40,394 bases of DNA from a virus (IMGVR_UViG_3300035216_001689:1-40394), one strand, 5' to 3'. Positions 1 through 8,293 are shown, counted from the stretch's first letter. Made by a program: numbers and translations. The notes: a model not told the origin generated them from the letters alone.

Positions 1-300
1 GTTGGATCTATATATGTGAAAGTAGAAATCGCAAGATTCATCTCTTATTACATCGATAAACTCAATAAATTTAAAGTCTACAAATATCTTAGACTCTTCT
101 AATAATTCTCTTCCGGCGCATTCAATTGGAGTTTCGCCTTCGTTTATTGATCCACCAAAAACAGACCAGTAACCTCCGTAAGGATACGACATTCCGGTAA
201 CGTGGCACTTCTCTGATCTCTTCGCTAATAGTACTGAATTTTCAAATAGTACCGCAACCCCAGAAGCTCTTCTATTGGCAGCTTTCACATTCTCCGCCAT
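1..300 (-). CDS. Nudix hydrolase, C-terminus cut by window edge
   Basis: One hundred codons are visible from the ATG at 300 down to the left edge; the gene continues outside. A complete Nudix box lies at about residues 44-66 (GGSINEGETP, then RELLEES): the GX5E and REXXEE spacings fit, and the usual glycine after EE is replaced by lysine. The N-terminal strand (SGVAVLFENSVLLAKRSE) is the typical Nudix start. Nudix enzymes cleave nucleoside diphosphates linked to another group; the substrate cannot be read here. The start overlaps the end of the ribonucleotide reductase gene by 29 nt, and an in-frame TGA two codons upstream fixes this ATG as the first possible one. The neighbour suggests nucleotide-pool cleaning, but a sugar-nucleotide substrate is equally possible next to the sugar genes. 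Confidence 0.85.
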   Translation of the reverse strand, partial: MAENVKAANRRASGVAVLFENSVLLAKRSEKCHVTGMSYPYGGYWSVFGGSINEGETPIECAGRELLEESKIFVDFKFIEFIDVIRDESCDFYFHIYRSN

Positions 301-2737
301 TCTTCATTGCTTCAATACTGCAGGAAGTTTGAGAGCTAGAAGAATTTGACTCTTCTGAGGTTGACTTCTCTACCTTACTAGCAGCCCTATTCCTTAAATA
401 GTACGTTGTCTTTAGTCCTGATTTCCAGCACTCCATGTAAATGTCATTTAAATACTTCAAGGATGTTGAATTGTTATATAAATTAAAGCTAATGGCTTGG
501 TCGAGCCATTTTTGCCTAGCTGCATTGCATTCTATTAACTTGAACATATCCCTGTCAAAGGCGGTTTTGTATTTTTCCTTTATCCAATGCGGTATATCGC
601 CACTAAGTAAAGAAAGATCTCCGTCAACATCCTTGACTAGCTTTGCTACCTCAGGACTCCATAAGCCTTCGTTTTTCATGTCATCAATAAAATGCTGGTT
701 GGTGATAAAGAAGTTGCCGCTTTTATTTTCATAAACAAAGAGTACGGAAAAGTTGGGCTCAATACTTTGCTCTACTCCGTTGATATAACCTATGGTTGCA
801 GTTGGCGCAATAGCCATAACATTAGAGTTTCTCATACCGAATTCAGAAACATGTTTCCTTGAGATTTCCCACTCGTCTTTCTTGGTTTCACCATTACCAA
901 ATGGAGCTTGACCCTTGTAGGACATTAGGTTATTGTAGGAATCAATTGGAAAAATGTTTTGACTCCATAATGAGCCTTCATAAGTTTCATAGGATCCTCT
1001 TTCCTTAGCTAGTATGGAGCTAGCATATATAGACTGACAAGAATAAAACTCAAACAATTCATCGTTGAATTTAATAGATTCATCGCTATCAATATTAATA
1101 TTTAATTTATGAAGCACGTCGTGTATCGCCATCATACCTAACCCTATGGGGCGATTTTTTAGATTTGAGTTAGCGGCTTCTTTTGTTGGGTAAAAATTGA
1201 TATCAATGACATTGTCAAGCATTCTTACAGCCGTGTGTATTGTTGATTTTAGTTTATCGTAATTAATGAAATAACCAGACTTTCCGTGGGCGGACTTCTC
1301 CACATGGTTCAGTAGGTTTATTGATCCTAGGTTGCACACAGCAGTCTCGCCAATTTCAGTCTTCTCGCCGGATTTATATTTAGAGGCTTTAGTGTGGAGT
1401 GTTATTTCTGTACATAGATTACTACTGTGGACAACTCCTTCGTGCTGGTTAGTGTATCTTATATTGCACGGATCTTTGAATGTACACCAAGGATGTGACG
1501 TCTCAAATAATACCTTGAGCATTTTTTTCCACAACTCTTTTGCTGGGGTTTTTCTAAAGTTTTTAACATTTCCGTCTTCTGCTGATTGGCACATTGCTTG
1601 ATATCTATTGTCAAAATCTTTACCAAAGGAATCGTGTAGGCTTACATCGCTATCAGTGAGCTTTTCGTTCGGGTCGAAGAAGTACCAATCTTCATTAGCT
1701 TCAACTTTTCTCATGAAGATATCTGGAATCCATGAGGCGGTATTCATATCGTGACATCTGAGTCTATCATCACCAGTATTTCTTCTTAAGTTTAAGAAAT
1801 CCTCAAAGTCTAAATGCCAAGGCTCTAGGTATGCACAACCTGCTCCTGGACGCTTTCCACCTTGGTTTACAGCAACCAGCAAGTCGTTGTAAATTTTCAA
1901 CCATGGAATTAAACCTCCAGAAGTTCCATTTGTTCCCTTGATGTGGGAGCCTGAAGACCTAAATGGGGTTACATCAAAACCTAGACCACCCGCAAACTTA
2001 GATTTCCTAGCTTCCTGCCAAGCTCCATCAAATATGCCATCAATACTATCATCAAAAGTATTGAGATAGCAAGAGCTGAGTTGTGAGTGGGTTGTGCCGC
2101 TGTTGAATAGTGTGGGGGTAGAAGCTGTGTATAAAAATTTACTAAACAGATTGTAAAACTCTATTGCTTTTTCGTTTTTATCTTCTTCGTTGATGGCTAG
2201 ACCCATTGCAACTCTCATCCAAAAAGCTTGAGGAGTTTCCATTATTTTCTTTTCACTTCTTATGAAGTAACGATCAAATAGTATCTGGATTCCTAGGTAT
2301 TTAAAATTCTTGTCTCTGCCTATCTTTAGCGCCTCTGAGAGTTTGTTGAAATCAAATCCAAGTAATCTTTCGTCTAGCATTTCCTGCTTTACTAATTTTT
2401 TAATGTTCTGTATGAAGCTTTTTCTATACTGTGACTCGAAAGCTTCTGAGTCAACCCCTTCTTTAAATACTTCTTTGTATAGGCAGTTCAGGAGTAACCC
2501 TGCGGCAGCGTAAGAATAGTTTGGCTCTTTTTCTATTTTTTCTCTAGCAGATAAAACCAAAGCTTTGTCTATTTCGATGGTGGTTATTTTATCAAATAAT
2601 TGAAGCTGTGCATCTAGCACTATCTCGCTTGGAGAAACGTTGTCTATGTCAATGCATGCTCTTAATGCGCTAGCATTTATCTTATCAACTTCGAAGCTTT
2701 CTAGGCGACCATTTCTTTTCTTAACTTTTATATCCAT
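272..2737 (-). CDS. nrdA: Ribonucleoside-diphosphate reductase, large (alpha) subunit, class I
   Basis: Reduces ribonucleotides to deoxyribonucleotides for phage DNA synthesis. At 821 residues it is full length. An ATP-cone-like regulatory domain occupies about residues 1-95. The active-site set is intact by comparison with E. coli NrdA: C223 and C468 (AVCNLGSINL) as the redox pair, N440-x-C442-x-E444 (SSNLCTEI) as the radical site, and the tyrosine pair in TTYYLR near the C-terminus for radical transfer. The tail ends GGECESCQ, the CxxC shuttle expected for thioredoxin- or glutaredoxin-dependent recycling. No inteins or frameshifts are seen. The small subunit NrdB is not in the window; since the gene is class I, NrdB should lie beyond the left edge or come from the host. 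A 112-bp gap with a possible promoter precedes it. Confidence 0.97.
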   Translation of the reverse strand: MDIKVKKRNGRLESFEVDKINASALRACIDIDNVSPSEIVLDAQLQLFDKITTIEIDKALVLSAREKIEKEPNYSYAAAGLLLNCLYKEVFKEGVDSEAFESQYRKSFIQNIKKLVKQEMLDERLLGFDFNKLSEALKIGRDKNFKYLGIQILFDRYFIRSEKKIMETPQAFWMRVAMGLAINEEDKNEKAIEFYNLFSKFLYTASTPTLFNSGTTHSQLSSCYLNTFDDSIDGIFDGAWQEARKSKFAGGLGFDVTPFRSSGSHIKGTNGTSGGLIPWLKIYNDLLVAVNQGGKRPGAGCAYLEPWHLDFEDFLNLRRNTGDDRLRCHDMNTASWIPDIFMRKVEANEDWYFFDPNEKLTDSDVSLHDSFGKDFDNRYQAMCQSAEDGNVKNFRKTPAKELWKKMLKVLFETSHPWCTFKDPCNIRYTNQHEGVVHSSNLCTEITLHTKASKYKSGEKTEIGETAVCNLGSINLLNHVEKSAHGKSGYFINYDKLKSTIHTAVRMLDNVIDINFYPTKEAANSNLKNRPIGLGMMAIHDVLHKLNINIDSDESIKFNDELFEFYSCQSIYASSILAKERGSYETYEGSLWSQNIFPIDSYNNLMSYKGQAPFGNGETKKDEWEISRKHVSEFGMRNSNVMAIAPTATIGYINGVEQSIEPNFSVLFVYENKSGNFFITNQHFIDDMKNEGLWSPEVAKLVKDVDGDLSLLSGDIPHWIKEKYKTAFDRDMFKLIECNAARQKWLDQAISFNLYNNSTSLKYLNDIYMECWKSGLKTTYYLRNRAASKVEKSTSEESNSSSSQTSCSIEAMKNGGECESCQ

Positions 2738-2778
2738 GAGAATATTTTACACTGTATTGGGGTTGGATTTATTAAATC

Positions 2779-2812
2779 TTGTGTTTTTTACTAAAAAATT
2801 AGTTTAACACAA
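2779..2812. repeat. Imperfect inverted repeat upstream of nrdA
   Basis: Outer arms TTGTGTT (2779-2785) and AACACAA (2806-2812) enclose inner arms ACTAA (2790-2794) and TTAGT (2799-2803) around an AAAA loop, with an uneven internal bulge. On the minus strand it follows the dehydrogenase gene and precedes nrdA. No clean U-run follows on either strand, so it is only a weak terminator candidate. It overlaps the putative -10 at 2801-2806, so an operator is another reading. Confidence 0.4.
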
Positions 2813-2829
2813 AAATTCGTGTATATCAA
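2801..2829 (-). promoter_or_regulatory. Possible sigma-70-type promoter for nrdA
   Basis: On the minus strand TTGATA (2829-2824) is followed by 17 nt and TAAACT (2806-2801). That is five of six and four of six consensus matches. It lies in the only gap between the sugar genes and nrdA, and would give a leader of about 57 nt. The -10 overlaps the inverted repeat 2779-2812. It is weaker than the three plus-strand promoters further right. Confidence 0.3.
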
Positions 2830-2849
2830 GAAAAAAAGTTGCAGACTTA

Positions 2850-3689
2850 TTAACAATCGCTGTTGTCTACTGCTGAGCTAGATTTTGCCCAGTCCAGATC
2901 ACTTCTTACATCTAAATTCCTAGACCAGACCGACTTTAATACTTTTGGGTCAATTTCATTTTTTTCGAAAGTGGATATTAATGCATTTAAATCCTTGGGG
3001 AAACATGCGCCGCCGAAACCTTTGTCCCCATCATGCCCTGGTACTTGGTAATGCGAATAACCTATTCGCCTATCTCCCGTTACACCTTTAATGATTGAGT
3101 TCCAATCAAGCCCAAGTTTTTCTATAAGTAGATATATTTCATTAAAAAAACTAACTTTAGTTGCGAAAAAACAATTAGCTATATACTTTACGGACTCTGA
3201 TTCTACGCTTTTCATTATCAGGCACGGAATATTTGGGAAAGTTTTTTGGAATAAATTTAAAGCTTGTATGCCGTTAGATTCTTTATTTGTATAACCTATA
3301 ATGTGTCTATCTGCGTTTAAGAAGTCTTCTTTTGCGAATTTAGCAGTCAGGAACTCGGGGGAATGAATAATATTCAAGGCGCCGTACTCTGATTGCAGTC
3401 TTAATGTTGTGCCAATAGGGACAGTGGATTTAATTATCAAGATAGCGTTTGAGCCGATTTTTTCTATATCCCTAAAGCATGATTCTATAATTGATAAATT
3501 GCAATCATCCCCCATTATGTCTTTCATTGGGGTGGGCACACAGATAAAAACGAAGTCCTGTGAGATTACGTCTTTCAACGTGTGTGTTGATAGATTTGGG
3601 TTCTTGTCAAAAACTTTTACATTGTATTGATTGAAGCCGCTTGCGACGGCTGAACCTACAAACCCGTTACCTATTACCCCTATTTTCAT
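2850..3689 (-). CDS. Short UDP-glucose/GDP-mannose 6-dehydrogenase-like protein
   Basis: Enzymes of this family oxidise the C6 hydroxyl of a nucleotide sugar to a uronic acid using NAD. The N-terminal Rossmann motif GVIGNGFVGSAV (residues 4-15) and the active-site motif GGACFPKD with the catalytic cysteine (about residue 230) are both present, as is the central helix region (ESVKYIANCFFATKVSFFNEI). The protein has 279 residues against about 390-450 for the family and stops shortly after the active-site cysteine, so the C-terminal substrate-binding domain is missing. It may be a phage-type short form or may act with a partner. Its start overlaps the epimerase stop by 4 nt (ATGA), so the two are probably translationally coupled. 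Confidence 0.85.
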   Translation of the reverse strand: MKIGVIGNGFVGSAVASGFNQYNVKVFDKNPNLSTHTLKDVISQDFVFICVPTPMKDIMGDDCNLSIIESCFRDIEKIGSNAILIIKSTVPIGTTLRLQSEYGALNIIHSPEFLTAKFAKEDFLNADRHIIGYTNKESNGIQALNLFQKTFPNIPCLIMKSVESESVKYIANCFFATKVSFFNEIYLLIEKLGLDWNSIIKGVTGDRRIGYSHYQVPGHDGDKGFGGACFPKDLNALISTFEKNEIDPKVLKSVWSRNLDVRSDLDWAKSSSAVDNSDC

Positions 3690-4597
3690 TGTGGGCGATT
3701 TTTCTCAACCCACTCCTCTAGTTTCCTGGAGGGGTTCCAATTTAGCATTTTTTTTGCTTTCGTGTTGTCTGCTAATGTTTCACGAGATTCGCCTGGTCTA
3801 TTATCTATGTGTATATGTTTACCATCAGTAAGCTTAACTAAATCTAGTACAGAGTGGTTCGTTCCTGTGCCGAGATTGAAAAGCTCGCCAACTATATCCT
3901 TGTTGTTTGACTCTCCAGCAAGAAACATTGCTTCAACTATATCTTTCACGTGCGTATAATCTCTTGTTTGTAAACCATCACCAACTACAGTCATTGGTTC
4001 GCCTGCTAATTTTTGTCTAAAAAATAAACCAATGACCGGGGCGTAGTCACCAGCTAAAGGTTGACGGTTACCGTATACATTAAAAAATCTAAATAATACG
4101 GTTTCTAGTCCGAATAGACTAGTATACATCTTGCAGAGCTCTTCGCAGTTGGCCTTGCTCACGGAATAAGGATTGAGGCAGTCATTTGGCATATCTTCTT
4201 TTAGTGGAATTGGGTTTGACAAGCCGTAACAAGAGGAGGTTCCTGCGAACATGACCCGCTTACAGTCGTTAAGCCTCGCAGCTTGAAGTACATTAACGGT
4301 TCCGACAGAGTTATTTTTTACCGCATCAGATGGGTCCTGTACGCAAATTTGTATTCTTGATCTAGCAGCTAAATGGAAAACCAAGCCAACCCCTTTAAAT
4401 AAGGGATTCAAGGAATCGAAATCACAAATATCAACCTTATGGTTTTCGCAGTCATCTCTCCAAGTGAAATTTGAATTTGCGGTTGAGGACTCGTCATCTA
4501 TCACAATAACTTCGTGTCCGGCTTTAAGTAATCTTTCTACAAGGTGACTGCCTATAAATCCAGCCCCGCCTGTCACTAAACATTTTTTATTTGACAT
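3686..4597 (-). CDS. NAD-dependent NDP-sugar epimerase/dehydratase (extended SDR)
   Basis: An extended short-chain dehydrogenase of the UDP-glucose 4-epimerase type. The NAD-binding motif TGGAGFIGSHL is at the N-terminus, AGTSSCYG supplies the catalytic serine region, and NPYSVSKANCE holds the YxxxK pair. RFFNVYG and NLGTGTNHSV are family landmarks. The ATG at 4597 (MSNKKCLVTGG) is preferred to an in-frame TTG at 4627: it leaves the usual few residues before the Rossmann strand and sits 19 nt after the fcl stop. The exact sugar cannot be assigned; epimerisation of UDP-GlcNAc or UDP-Glc, or decarboxylation, are the obvious choices. It is in an operon with the other sugar-nucleotide genes. Confidence 0.88.
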   Translation of the reverse strand: MSNKKCLVTGGAGFIGSHLVERLLKAGHEVIVIDDESSTANSNFTWRDDCENHKVDICDFDSLNPLFKGVGLVFHLAARSRIQICVQDPSDAVKNNSVGTVNVLQAARLNDCKRVMFAGTSSCYGLSNPIPLKEDMPNDCLNPYSVSKANCEELCKMYTSLFGLETVLFRFFNVYGNRQPLAGDYAPVIGLFFRQKLAGEPMTVVGDGLQTRDYTHVKDIVEAMFLAGESNNKDIVGELFNLGTGTNHSVLDLVKLTDGKHIHIDNRPGESRETLADNTKAKKMLNWNPSRKLEEWVEKNRPQ

Positions 4598-4616
4598 GCT
4601 TATATATACACTTATT

Positions 4617-5573
4617 TTAGCAATCAATATTTACGTTTTTAATGTACCAGTCGTATGTTTTTTCTACACCTTGTTTTAGATCGTTGTCTTGGCGGAATCC
4701 TAGCTTGTGAATTCTTGTGTTATCCATTTTTTTTCTAAACGTTCCGTCTGGCTTAGAGGAGTCGAAGACTATATCTCCGTGGTACTCTATGATATTTTTA
4801 ATAATATTTACTAATTTCACTATTGAGACTTCGTCGTTGGAGCCGCAGTTCAGGTGGGATATCCCGGATTCATATACACTAGATGCATCAATGCTTTCTA
4901 GGCATAGCGCTGCAGCCTTAGCTAAATCAGATACATATAGAAACTCTCTTAAAGGCTTGCCGCTTCCCCAGACATTTATACTTAAGCTTCCTTTTAATTT
5001 AGCGCAGTGAATTTTATTTATTAATGCTGGTAATACGTGAGAGCTCTTGAGGTCAAAATTATCTTTTGGTCCATATAAATTGCAGGGCATAATTGAGAAA
5101 AAATTATCACCATGTTGTTTGTAAAAACTTTCACACATCTTTAGGGCTGCAATTTTAGCTACAGCATAAGGTTCATTTGTGTATTCTAGTGGGCCGGTCA
5201 ATAGGTACTCTTCTTTGATCGGTATTCTTGATTCCCTTGGGTAGATGCATGATGAGCCAAGATTTATTAGTTTTTTAACATTAAAATCATGAGAGGATTT
5301 TATGATATTTGAGGCTATCTGTAGGTTTTCGTATATAAAATCTCCTCTGTATGTATTGTTTGCTAATATACCCCCAACTTTTGCGGCACAAATTACGACG
5401 TAATCTATATTGCTGCTTTTAAAGAACGTGTTTACGGATTCTTGGTTTAATAAATCAAGCTCACTCCTAGTTCTTGTTATTATATCTGTGTAACCTTTTG
5501 ACTTTAATTCATTAAAGATGGCCGAGCCAACCATTCCTCTATGCCCGGCAATAAAAACTTTACCCTGCTTCAC
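4617..5573 (-). CDS. fcl: GDP-L-fucose synthase
   Basis: Converts GDP-4-keto-6-deoxymannose, the product of Gmd, to GDP-L-fucose by 3,5-epimerisation and NADPH reduction. The Rossmann motif GHRGMVGSAI lies at residues 9-18, LGSSCIYPR carries the serine and the cysteine typical of Fcl, and EPYAVAKIAALK holds the YxxxK pair. The stretch NLYGPKDNFDLKSSHVLPALI is characteristic of the family. At 318 residues it is full length. It starts with GTG at 5573, overlapping the gmd stop (GTGA), as expected for a coupled gmd-fcl pair. Its presence with gmd argues that the glycan made by this phage contains fucose or a related 6-deoxyhexose. Confidence 0.93.
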   Translation of the reverse strand: MKQGKVFIAGHRGMVGSAIFNELKSKGYTDIITRTRSELDLLNQESVNTFFKSSNIDYVVICAAKVGGILANNTYRGDFIYENLQIASNIIKSSHDFNVKKLINLGSSCIYPRESRIPIKEEYLLTGPLEYTNEPYAVAKIAALKMCESFYKQHGDNFFSIMPCNLYGPKDNFDLKSSHVLPALINKIHCAKLKGSLSINVWGSGKPLREFLYVSDLAKAAALCLESIDASSVYESGISHLNCGSNDEVSIVKLVNIIKNIIEYHGDIVFDSSKPDGTFRKKMDNTRIHKLGFRQDNDLKQGVEKTYDWYIKNVNIDC

Positions 5574-6622
5574 TGGGATAAAAGTCGGTAATCGTTTTCG
5601 TACATTTTTTTAACTAAACCGGGGAAGTCTGTCTTACGGATCCAACCCATTTCCTTTTCTGCTAAACTGCAGTCGCCACAAAGCTTGTGGACCTCAGCTG
5701 GTCGGTAAAATTTAGAGCTAACTTTAAAAAATAATTTACCTTTTTTTGTGTAGAACTTTTCGTTATCTTCTTCGCCCTCGGAGTAGAATTCAATCCCAGC
5801 GCATTTTAATGTTTCCTCTAAAAATTCCCTAACGCTGTGCATTTCTCCGCTACCCAGAACATAATTTTTTGGTTTGTCTTGGTTTAGCATAATCCATACT
5901 CCAGACATGAAATCTTCCGCATCACTCCAGTCTCTTTTTGCGTCTAAGTTTCCAAGCTTTAATATTGGAATGTCTTTTCCGTTTTCTAGCGCAAGTTTAA
6001 TCTTGGCTACACTATTACTTATTTTTCTAGTAACAAAGTCTAAACCCCTTCGAGTTCCTTCGTGGTTAAATAACCAGCCCTGAATGGCATACAACTTGTA
6101 CGATTCTCTGTATACTCTGACAATGTGTCGTGCGGCACATTTTGCGGCACCATATGGAGATTGCGGTCTAAGTGGGTGGTTTTCGTCTTGAGGTACGCAA
6201 ACAACGTCGCCGAATTCTTCAGAAGATCCTGCATTGTAAAACCTGCAGTTTGGCGCAAACCTACGAATTGATTCTAATAAGTGAAGTACTGCGTCAGCAT
6301 CGGTATCCCAGGTCTGAATTGGGTAGTCCCAGCTTCCAGCGACAAAAGATTGAGCTGCGAAGTTTATAAAATAGTCAGGCTGGATATCAATAATTACATC
6401 CCTCATGCTGTGGGCATCATTAAGGTCCATATTGATTAATTTGAATCGAGGCTCGTCTTCGAGGTGAATAATGTTCTCGTGGTTTTTTACACTAAGCCGT
6501 CTTACTGCACCGTATATTTTAAAACCAGACTCGCCCAGCTCTTCGGTTAATAAATTTATAAGATAGTCCGCCATGTGGCTTCCGTCTTGACCTGTTACTC
6601 CTGTTATAATTATTTTTTTCAT
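5570..6622 (-). CDS. gmd: GDP-mannose 4,6-dehydratase
   Basis: First committed step to GDP-fucose, GDP-rhamnose and related sugars: GDP-mannose to GDP-4-keto-6-deoxymannose. Motifs are GVTGQDGSHMADYL at the N-terminus, NFAAQSFV, AGSSEEFG (Ser and Glu of the active site) and SPYGAAKCAARH (YxxxK). NHEGTRRGLDFVTRKI and LGNLDAKRDW are diagnostic for Gmd. At 350 residues it is complete. A 176-bp non-coding stretch containing a gene remnant separates it from the methyltransferase upstream, so it may be less tightly coupled to the glycosyltransferases than they are to one another. Confidence 0.96.
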   Translation of the reverse strand: MKKIIITGVTGQDGSHMADYLINLLTEELGESGFKIYGAVRRLSVKNHENIIHLEDEPRFKLINMDLNDAHSMRDVIIDIQPDYFINFAAQSFVAGSWDYPIQTWDTDADAVLHLLESIRRFAPNCRFYNAGSSEEFGDVVCVPQDENHPLRPQSPYGAAKCAARHIVRVYRESYKLYAIQGWLFNHEGTRRGLDFVTRKISNSVAKIKLALENGKDIPILKLGNLDAKRDWSDAEDFMSGVWIMLNQDKPKNYVLGSGEMHSVREFLEETLKCAGIEFYSEGEEDNEKFYTKKGKLFFKVSSKFYRPAEVHKLCGDCSLAEKEMGWIRKTDFPGLVKKMYENDYRLLSQ

Positions 6623-6670
6623 TCAGTATATGATAAATTTGTATAGCTATTAATCAATGATGATTTTTAT

Positions 6671-6778
6671 TCATTTCTTTTTTAAGACCGCTAACATTTG
6701 CCCTTTATCTATTGTCTTTATTATTTCGTATTTTTTAAGTATTGTTTTGTACCAGCGTCTCGAGCGGACATCCACGGT
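6671..6778 (-). pseudogene. C-terminal gene remnant, about 36 codons
   Basis: Between gmd and the methyltransferase the minus strand has a short open stretch bounded by a stop at its 5' end and a TGA at 6671-6673. It reads like a protein C-terminus (SRRWYKTILKKYEII, later GQMLAVLKKK). The ending resembles those of class I methyltransferases, including the gene next to it, which ends EVILKKKKHCL. There is no ATG in a sensible place, only a GTG at 6775, and no ribosome-binding site. I read it as what is left of a deleted or replaced gene. A tiny real gene starting at GTG cannot be excluded. Confidence 0.45.
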
Positions 6779-6789
6779 TTATTTTGAAT

Positions 6790-6813
6790 ATTCATTAATT
6801 ATAGACAGTGTTT
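6790..6813. repeat. 24-bp direct repeat, left copy (methyltransferase 3' end)
   Basis: On the plus strand it begins ATTCATTAATTATAGACAGT and ends GTTT. It matches 7504-7527 at 23 of 24 positions; the one difference is C against T. The minus-strand stop codon of the methyltransferase (TAA at 6801-6799) lies inside it. In another frame it encodes ETLSIINEYSK followed by a stop, matching the last residues of the glycosyltransferase whose gene ends at 7502. Confidence 0.85.
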
Positions 6814-7509
6814 CTTTTTCTTTAAAATTACCTCTCCATTACGATTTTGGCTCGAATACAAAGTATCCCAAACGCCAGAGTTCTCTGCTTCGGAAATTAT
6901 AGACCGTGTTTTAGAGGTGTTAGTGTCGTCTAGGACTAATACTTTTACGGTATTTTTAAATAAATCCCATTCTAGTTGAGTGGAAAAGTGCCCACCGTCT
7001 AGGCATAAAACATCAATGTTTTTAGTTATAGATATAGTTGGAGAAAGTTTGATGTCGGCATTGTAGTCATATGTATCTTTAGTGAATCCCGCGTCCGTTA
7101 CAAAAGATTCGTCTAAATCTTTATATGGAATAAGGGAGCCATACTTTAAGTCAAATTTATTGGGATTTAATTCATGAACCTCTATAAATTTCTCCCAATA
7201 CCGTTTTGTTATGTTGTAGAATTGTAAATTAGACTCTAAGGATATGAGTTTGGATTCGTCTTCACGTAAAAAAATGGAATCAAGGAAGCATTTTGTAGTT
7301 CCTAGGCCGCACCAGGTGCCTATTTCTAGATATGTTTTATATTCAGGATTTCTAGCGATATCCATTATCTGCTGACCTAGCTCCGTGTTTGATTTAACCT
7401 GTCCGCAAGCGAAGTTGGGCCTTCCGGGTATTTGGCTGGGGATTACCGAAAACGGTAAAATGGATGGGTCACCGTCAAGGTGGCTCATTGAAGTTTCTAA
7501 GCTATTCAT
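6799..7509 (-). CDS. Class I SAM-dependent methyltransferase
   Basis: Transfers a methyl group from S-adenosylmethionine, here probably to a sugar of the glycan made by the neighbouring genes. The SAM-binding motif YLEIGTWCGLGTT is at about residues 59-71, followed by an acidic strand end (LISLESN) and a second conserved strand DVLCLDGGHFSTQLEWD, as in the family of cephalosporin-hydroxylase-like and methyltransferase-24 enzymes. It is followed by VLVLDDTNTSKT. At 236 residues it looks complete. The start overlaps the preceding glycosyltransferase by 8 nt. Start and stop codons lie in the two copies of a 24-bp direct repeat, which suggests that the gene arrived as a cassette. A later start at MSHLDGD is possible. 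Confidence 0.8.
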   Translation of the reverse strand: MNSLETSMSHLDGDPSILPFSVIPSQIPGRPNFACGQVKSNTELGQQIMDIARNPEYKTYLEIGTWCGLGTTKCFLDSIFLREDESKLISLESNLQFYNITKRYWEKFIEVHELNPNKFDLKYGSLIPYKDLDESFVTDAGFTKDTYDYNADIKLSPTISITKNIDVLCLDGGHFSTQLEWDLFKNTVKVLVLDDTNTSKTRSIISEAENSGVWDTLYSSQNRNGEVILKKKKHCL

Positions 7510-8293
7510 TAATTATAGATAGTGTTTTATGAAAAGATCCTTCTATCGAGCAATTTCTTTCAAACCAATCTATGCAATTATTAGACATGTGACCCCATTG
7601 TTCCTTTGTTATAGATTTAATTTTCTCAAGAGATATTTGCAAGTTCTTACCGCAAACATAATGAACGTTTTCAATTAAAGGTTCTGGGTAATCAGTACAC
7701 ACCCCTTCGGTAAAAATAGGAACCGTCCCCATTCCAATTAATTCTATATCTCTAAGGCATTTTGGCCCAACCCCTCTTAAGCATAATCCATATTTCATGC
7801 GAGAAAGAGATCTAAGGTAATCTATATGATCTACTTTTCTGGTTTCATAATGGAATAAATCGCAATGTTTTGACCACACAAAAGAAAGATTATGTCTTTC
7901 GTGATTAGTGGGAGTACCAATAAAGCCTACATTAATCATTCTAGATTCATAAGTTGAGCGCAATTTATTCTTTAATGCTTCATAAGTTTTTGATCTCCAA
8001 GGCCAAAAAATCCACTTTTTATTTCTGGGCCCATTTTTGAATGTATTTGAGAAAAGGCACATATTATAATCATGCTTTAATCTGTCTAGTAGTGGAAAAT
8101 CATAAAGTAAAATATCTCCCATTTCATTTATCCAACATTTTGCTTGCGGGGAATCTGGATCGCAATGATACGACGAACCTCTATTTTCTGGACCTTTAAC
8201 TATTTCGCAAAAACCTCGCTCTGACCAAGCGTCAAGAAGCTCTCTAAATGACGAGCCATCATGCCCTCCAATTTGCGGTTTAATAATTTTCAT
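7502..8293 (-). CDS. Exostosin-like (GT47-type) glycosyltransferase, probable
   Basis: 263 residues. The C-terminal half follows the exostosin/GT-B pattern: a strand NVGFIGTPTNHERHN, then YLRSLSRMKYGLCLRGVGP and RDIELIGMGTVPIF, equivalent to the family region where a donor sugar is held and the 'difficult to see which chain is favoured' strand leads to the conserved acidic and glycine residues. The N-terminal half carries no motif I can name. It overlaps the upstream gene by 4 nt (ATGA). The last residues (KTLSIINE, then TAG) lie in the right copy of the 24-bp repeat. If the repeats recombined, the protein would end KTLSIINEYSK instead. The function in glycan synthesis is inferred from the fold pattern and the neighbours. 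Confidence 0.6.
   Translation of the reverse strand: MKIIKPQIGGHDGSSFRELLDAWSERGFCEIVKGPENRGSSYHCDPDSPQAKCWINEMGDILLYDFPLLDRLKHDYNMCLFSNTFKNGPRNKKWIFWPWRSKTYEALKNKLRSTYESRMINVGFIGTPTNHERHNLSFVWSKHCDLFHYETRKVDHIDYLRSLSRMKYGLCLRGVGPKCLRDIELIGMGTVPIFTEGVCTDYPEPLIENVHYVCGKNLQISLEKIKSITKEQWGHMSNNCIDWFERNCSIEGSFHKTLSIINE
7504..7527. repeat. 24-bp direct repeat, right copy (methyltransferase 5' end)
   Basis: Partner of 6790-6813, 714 bp away. The methyltransferase ATG (7509-7507) and the end of the preceding glycosyltransferase both fall inside it. On the minus strand it contains CTATAATTAATGAAT, which supplies a stop codon in one frame and a start codon in another. Confidence 0.85.

Noticed and set aside
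1300-1620. Plus-strand open frame opposite nrdA
   Set aside because: It is antisense to a conserved enzyme, with no ribosome-binding site and no protein-like composition; the same holds for other plus-strand frames across both minus-strand operons.
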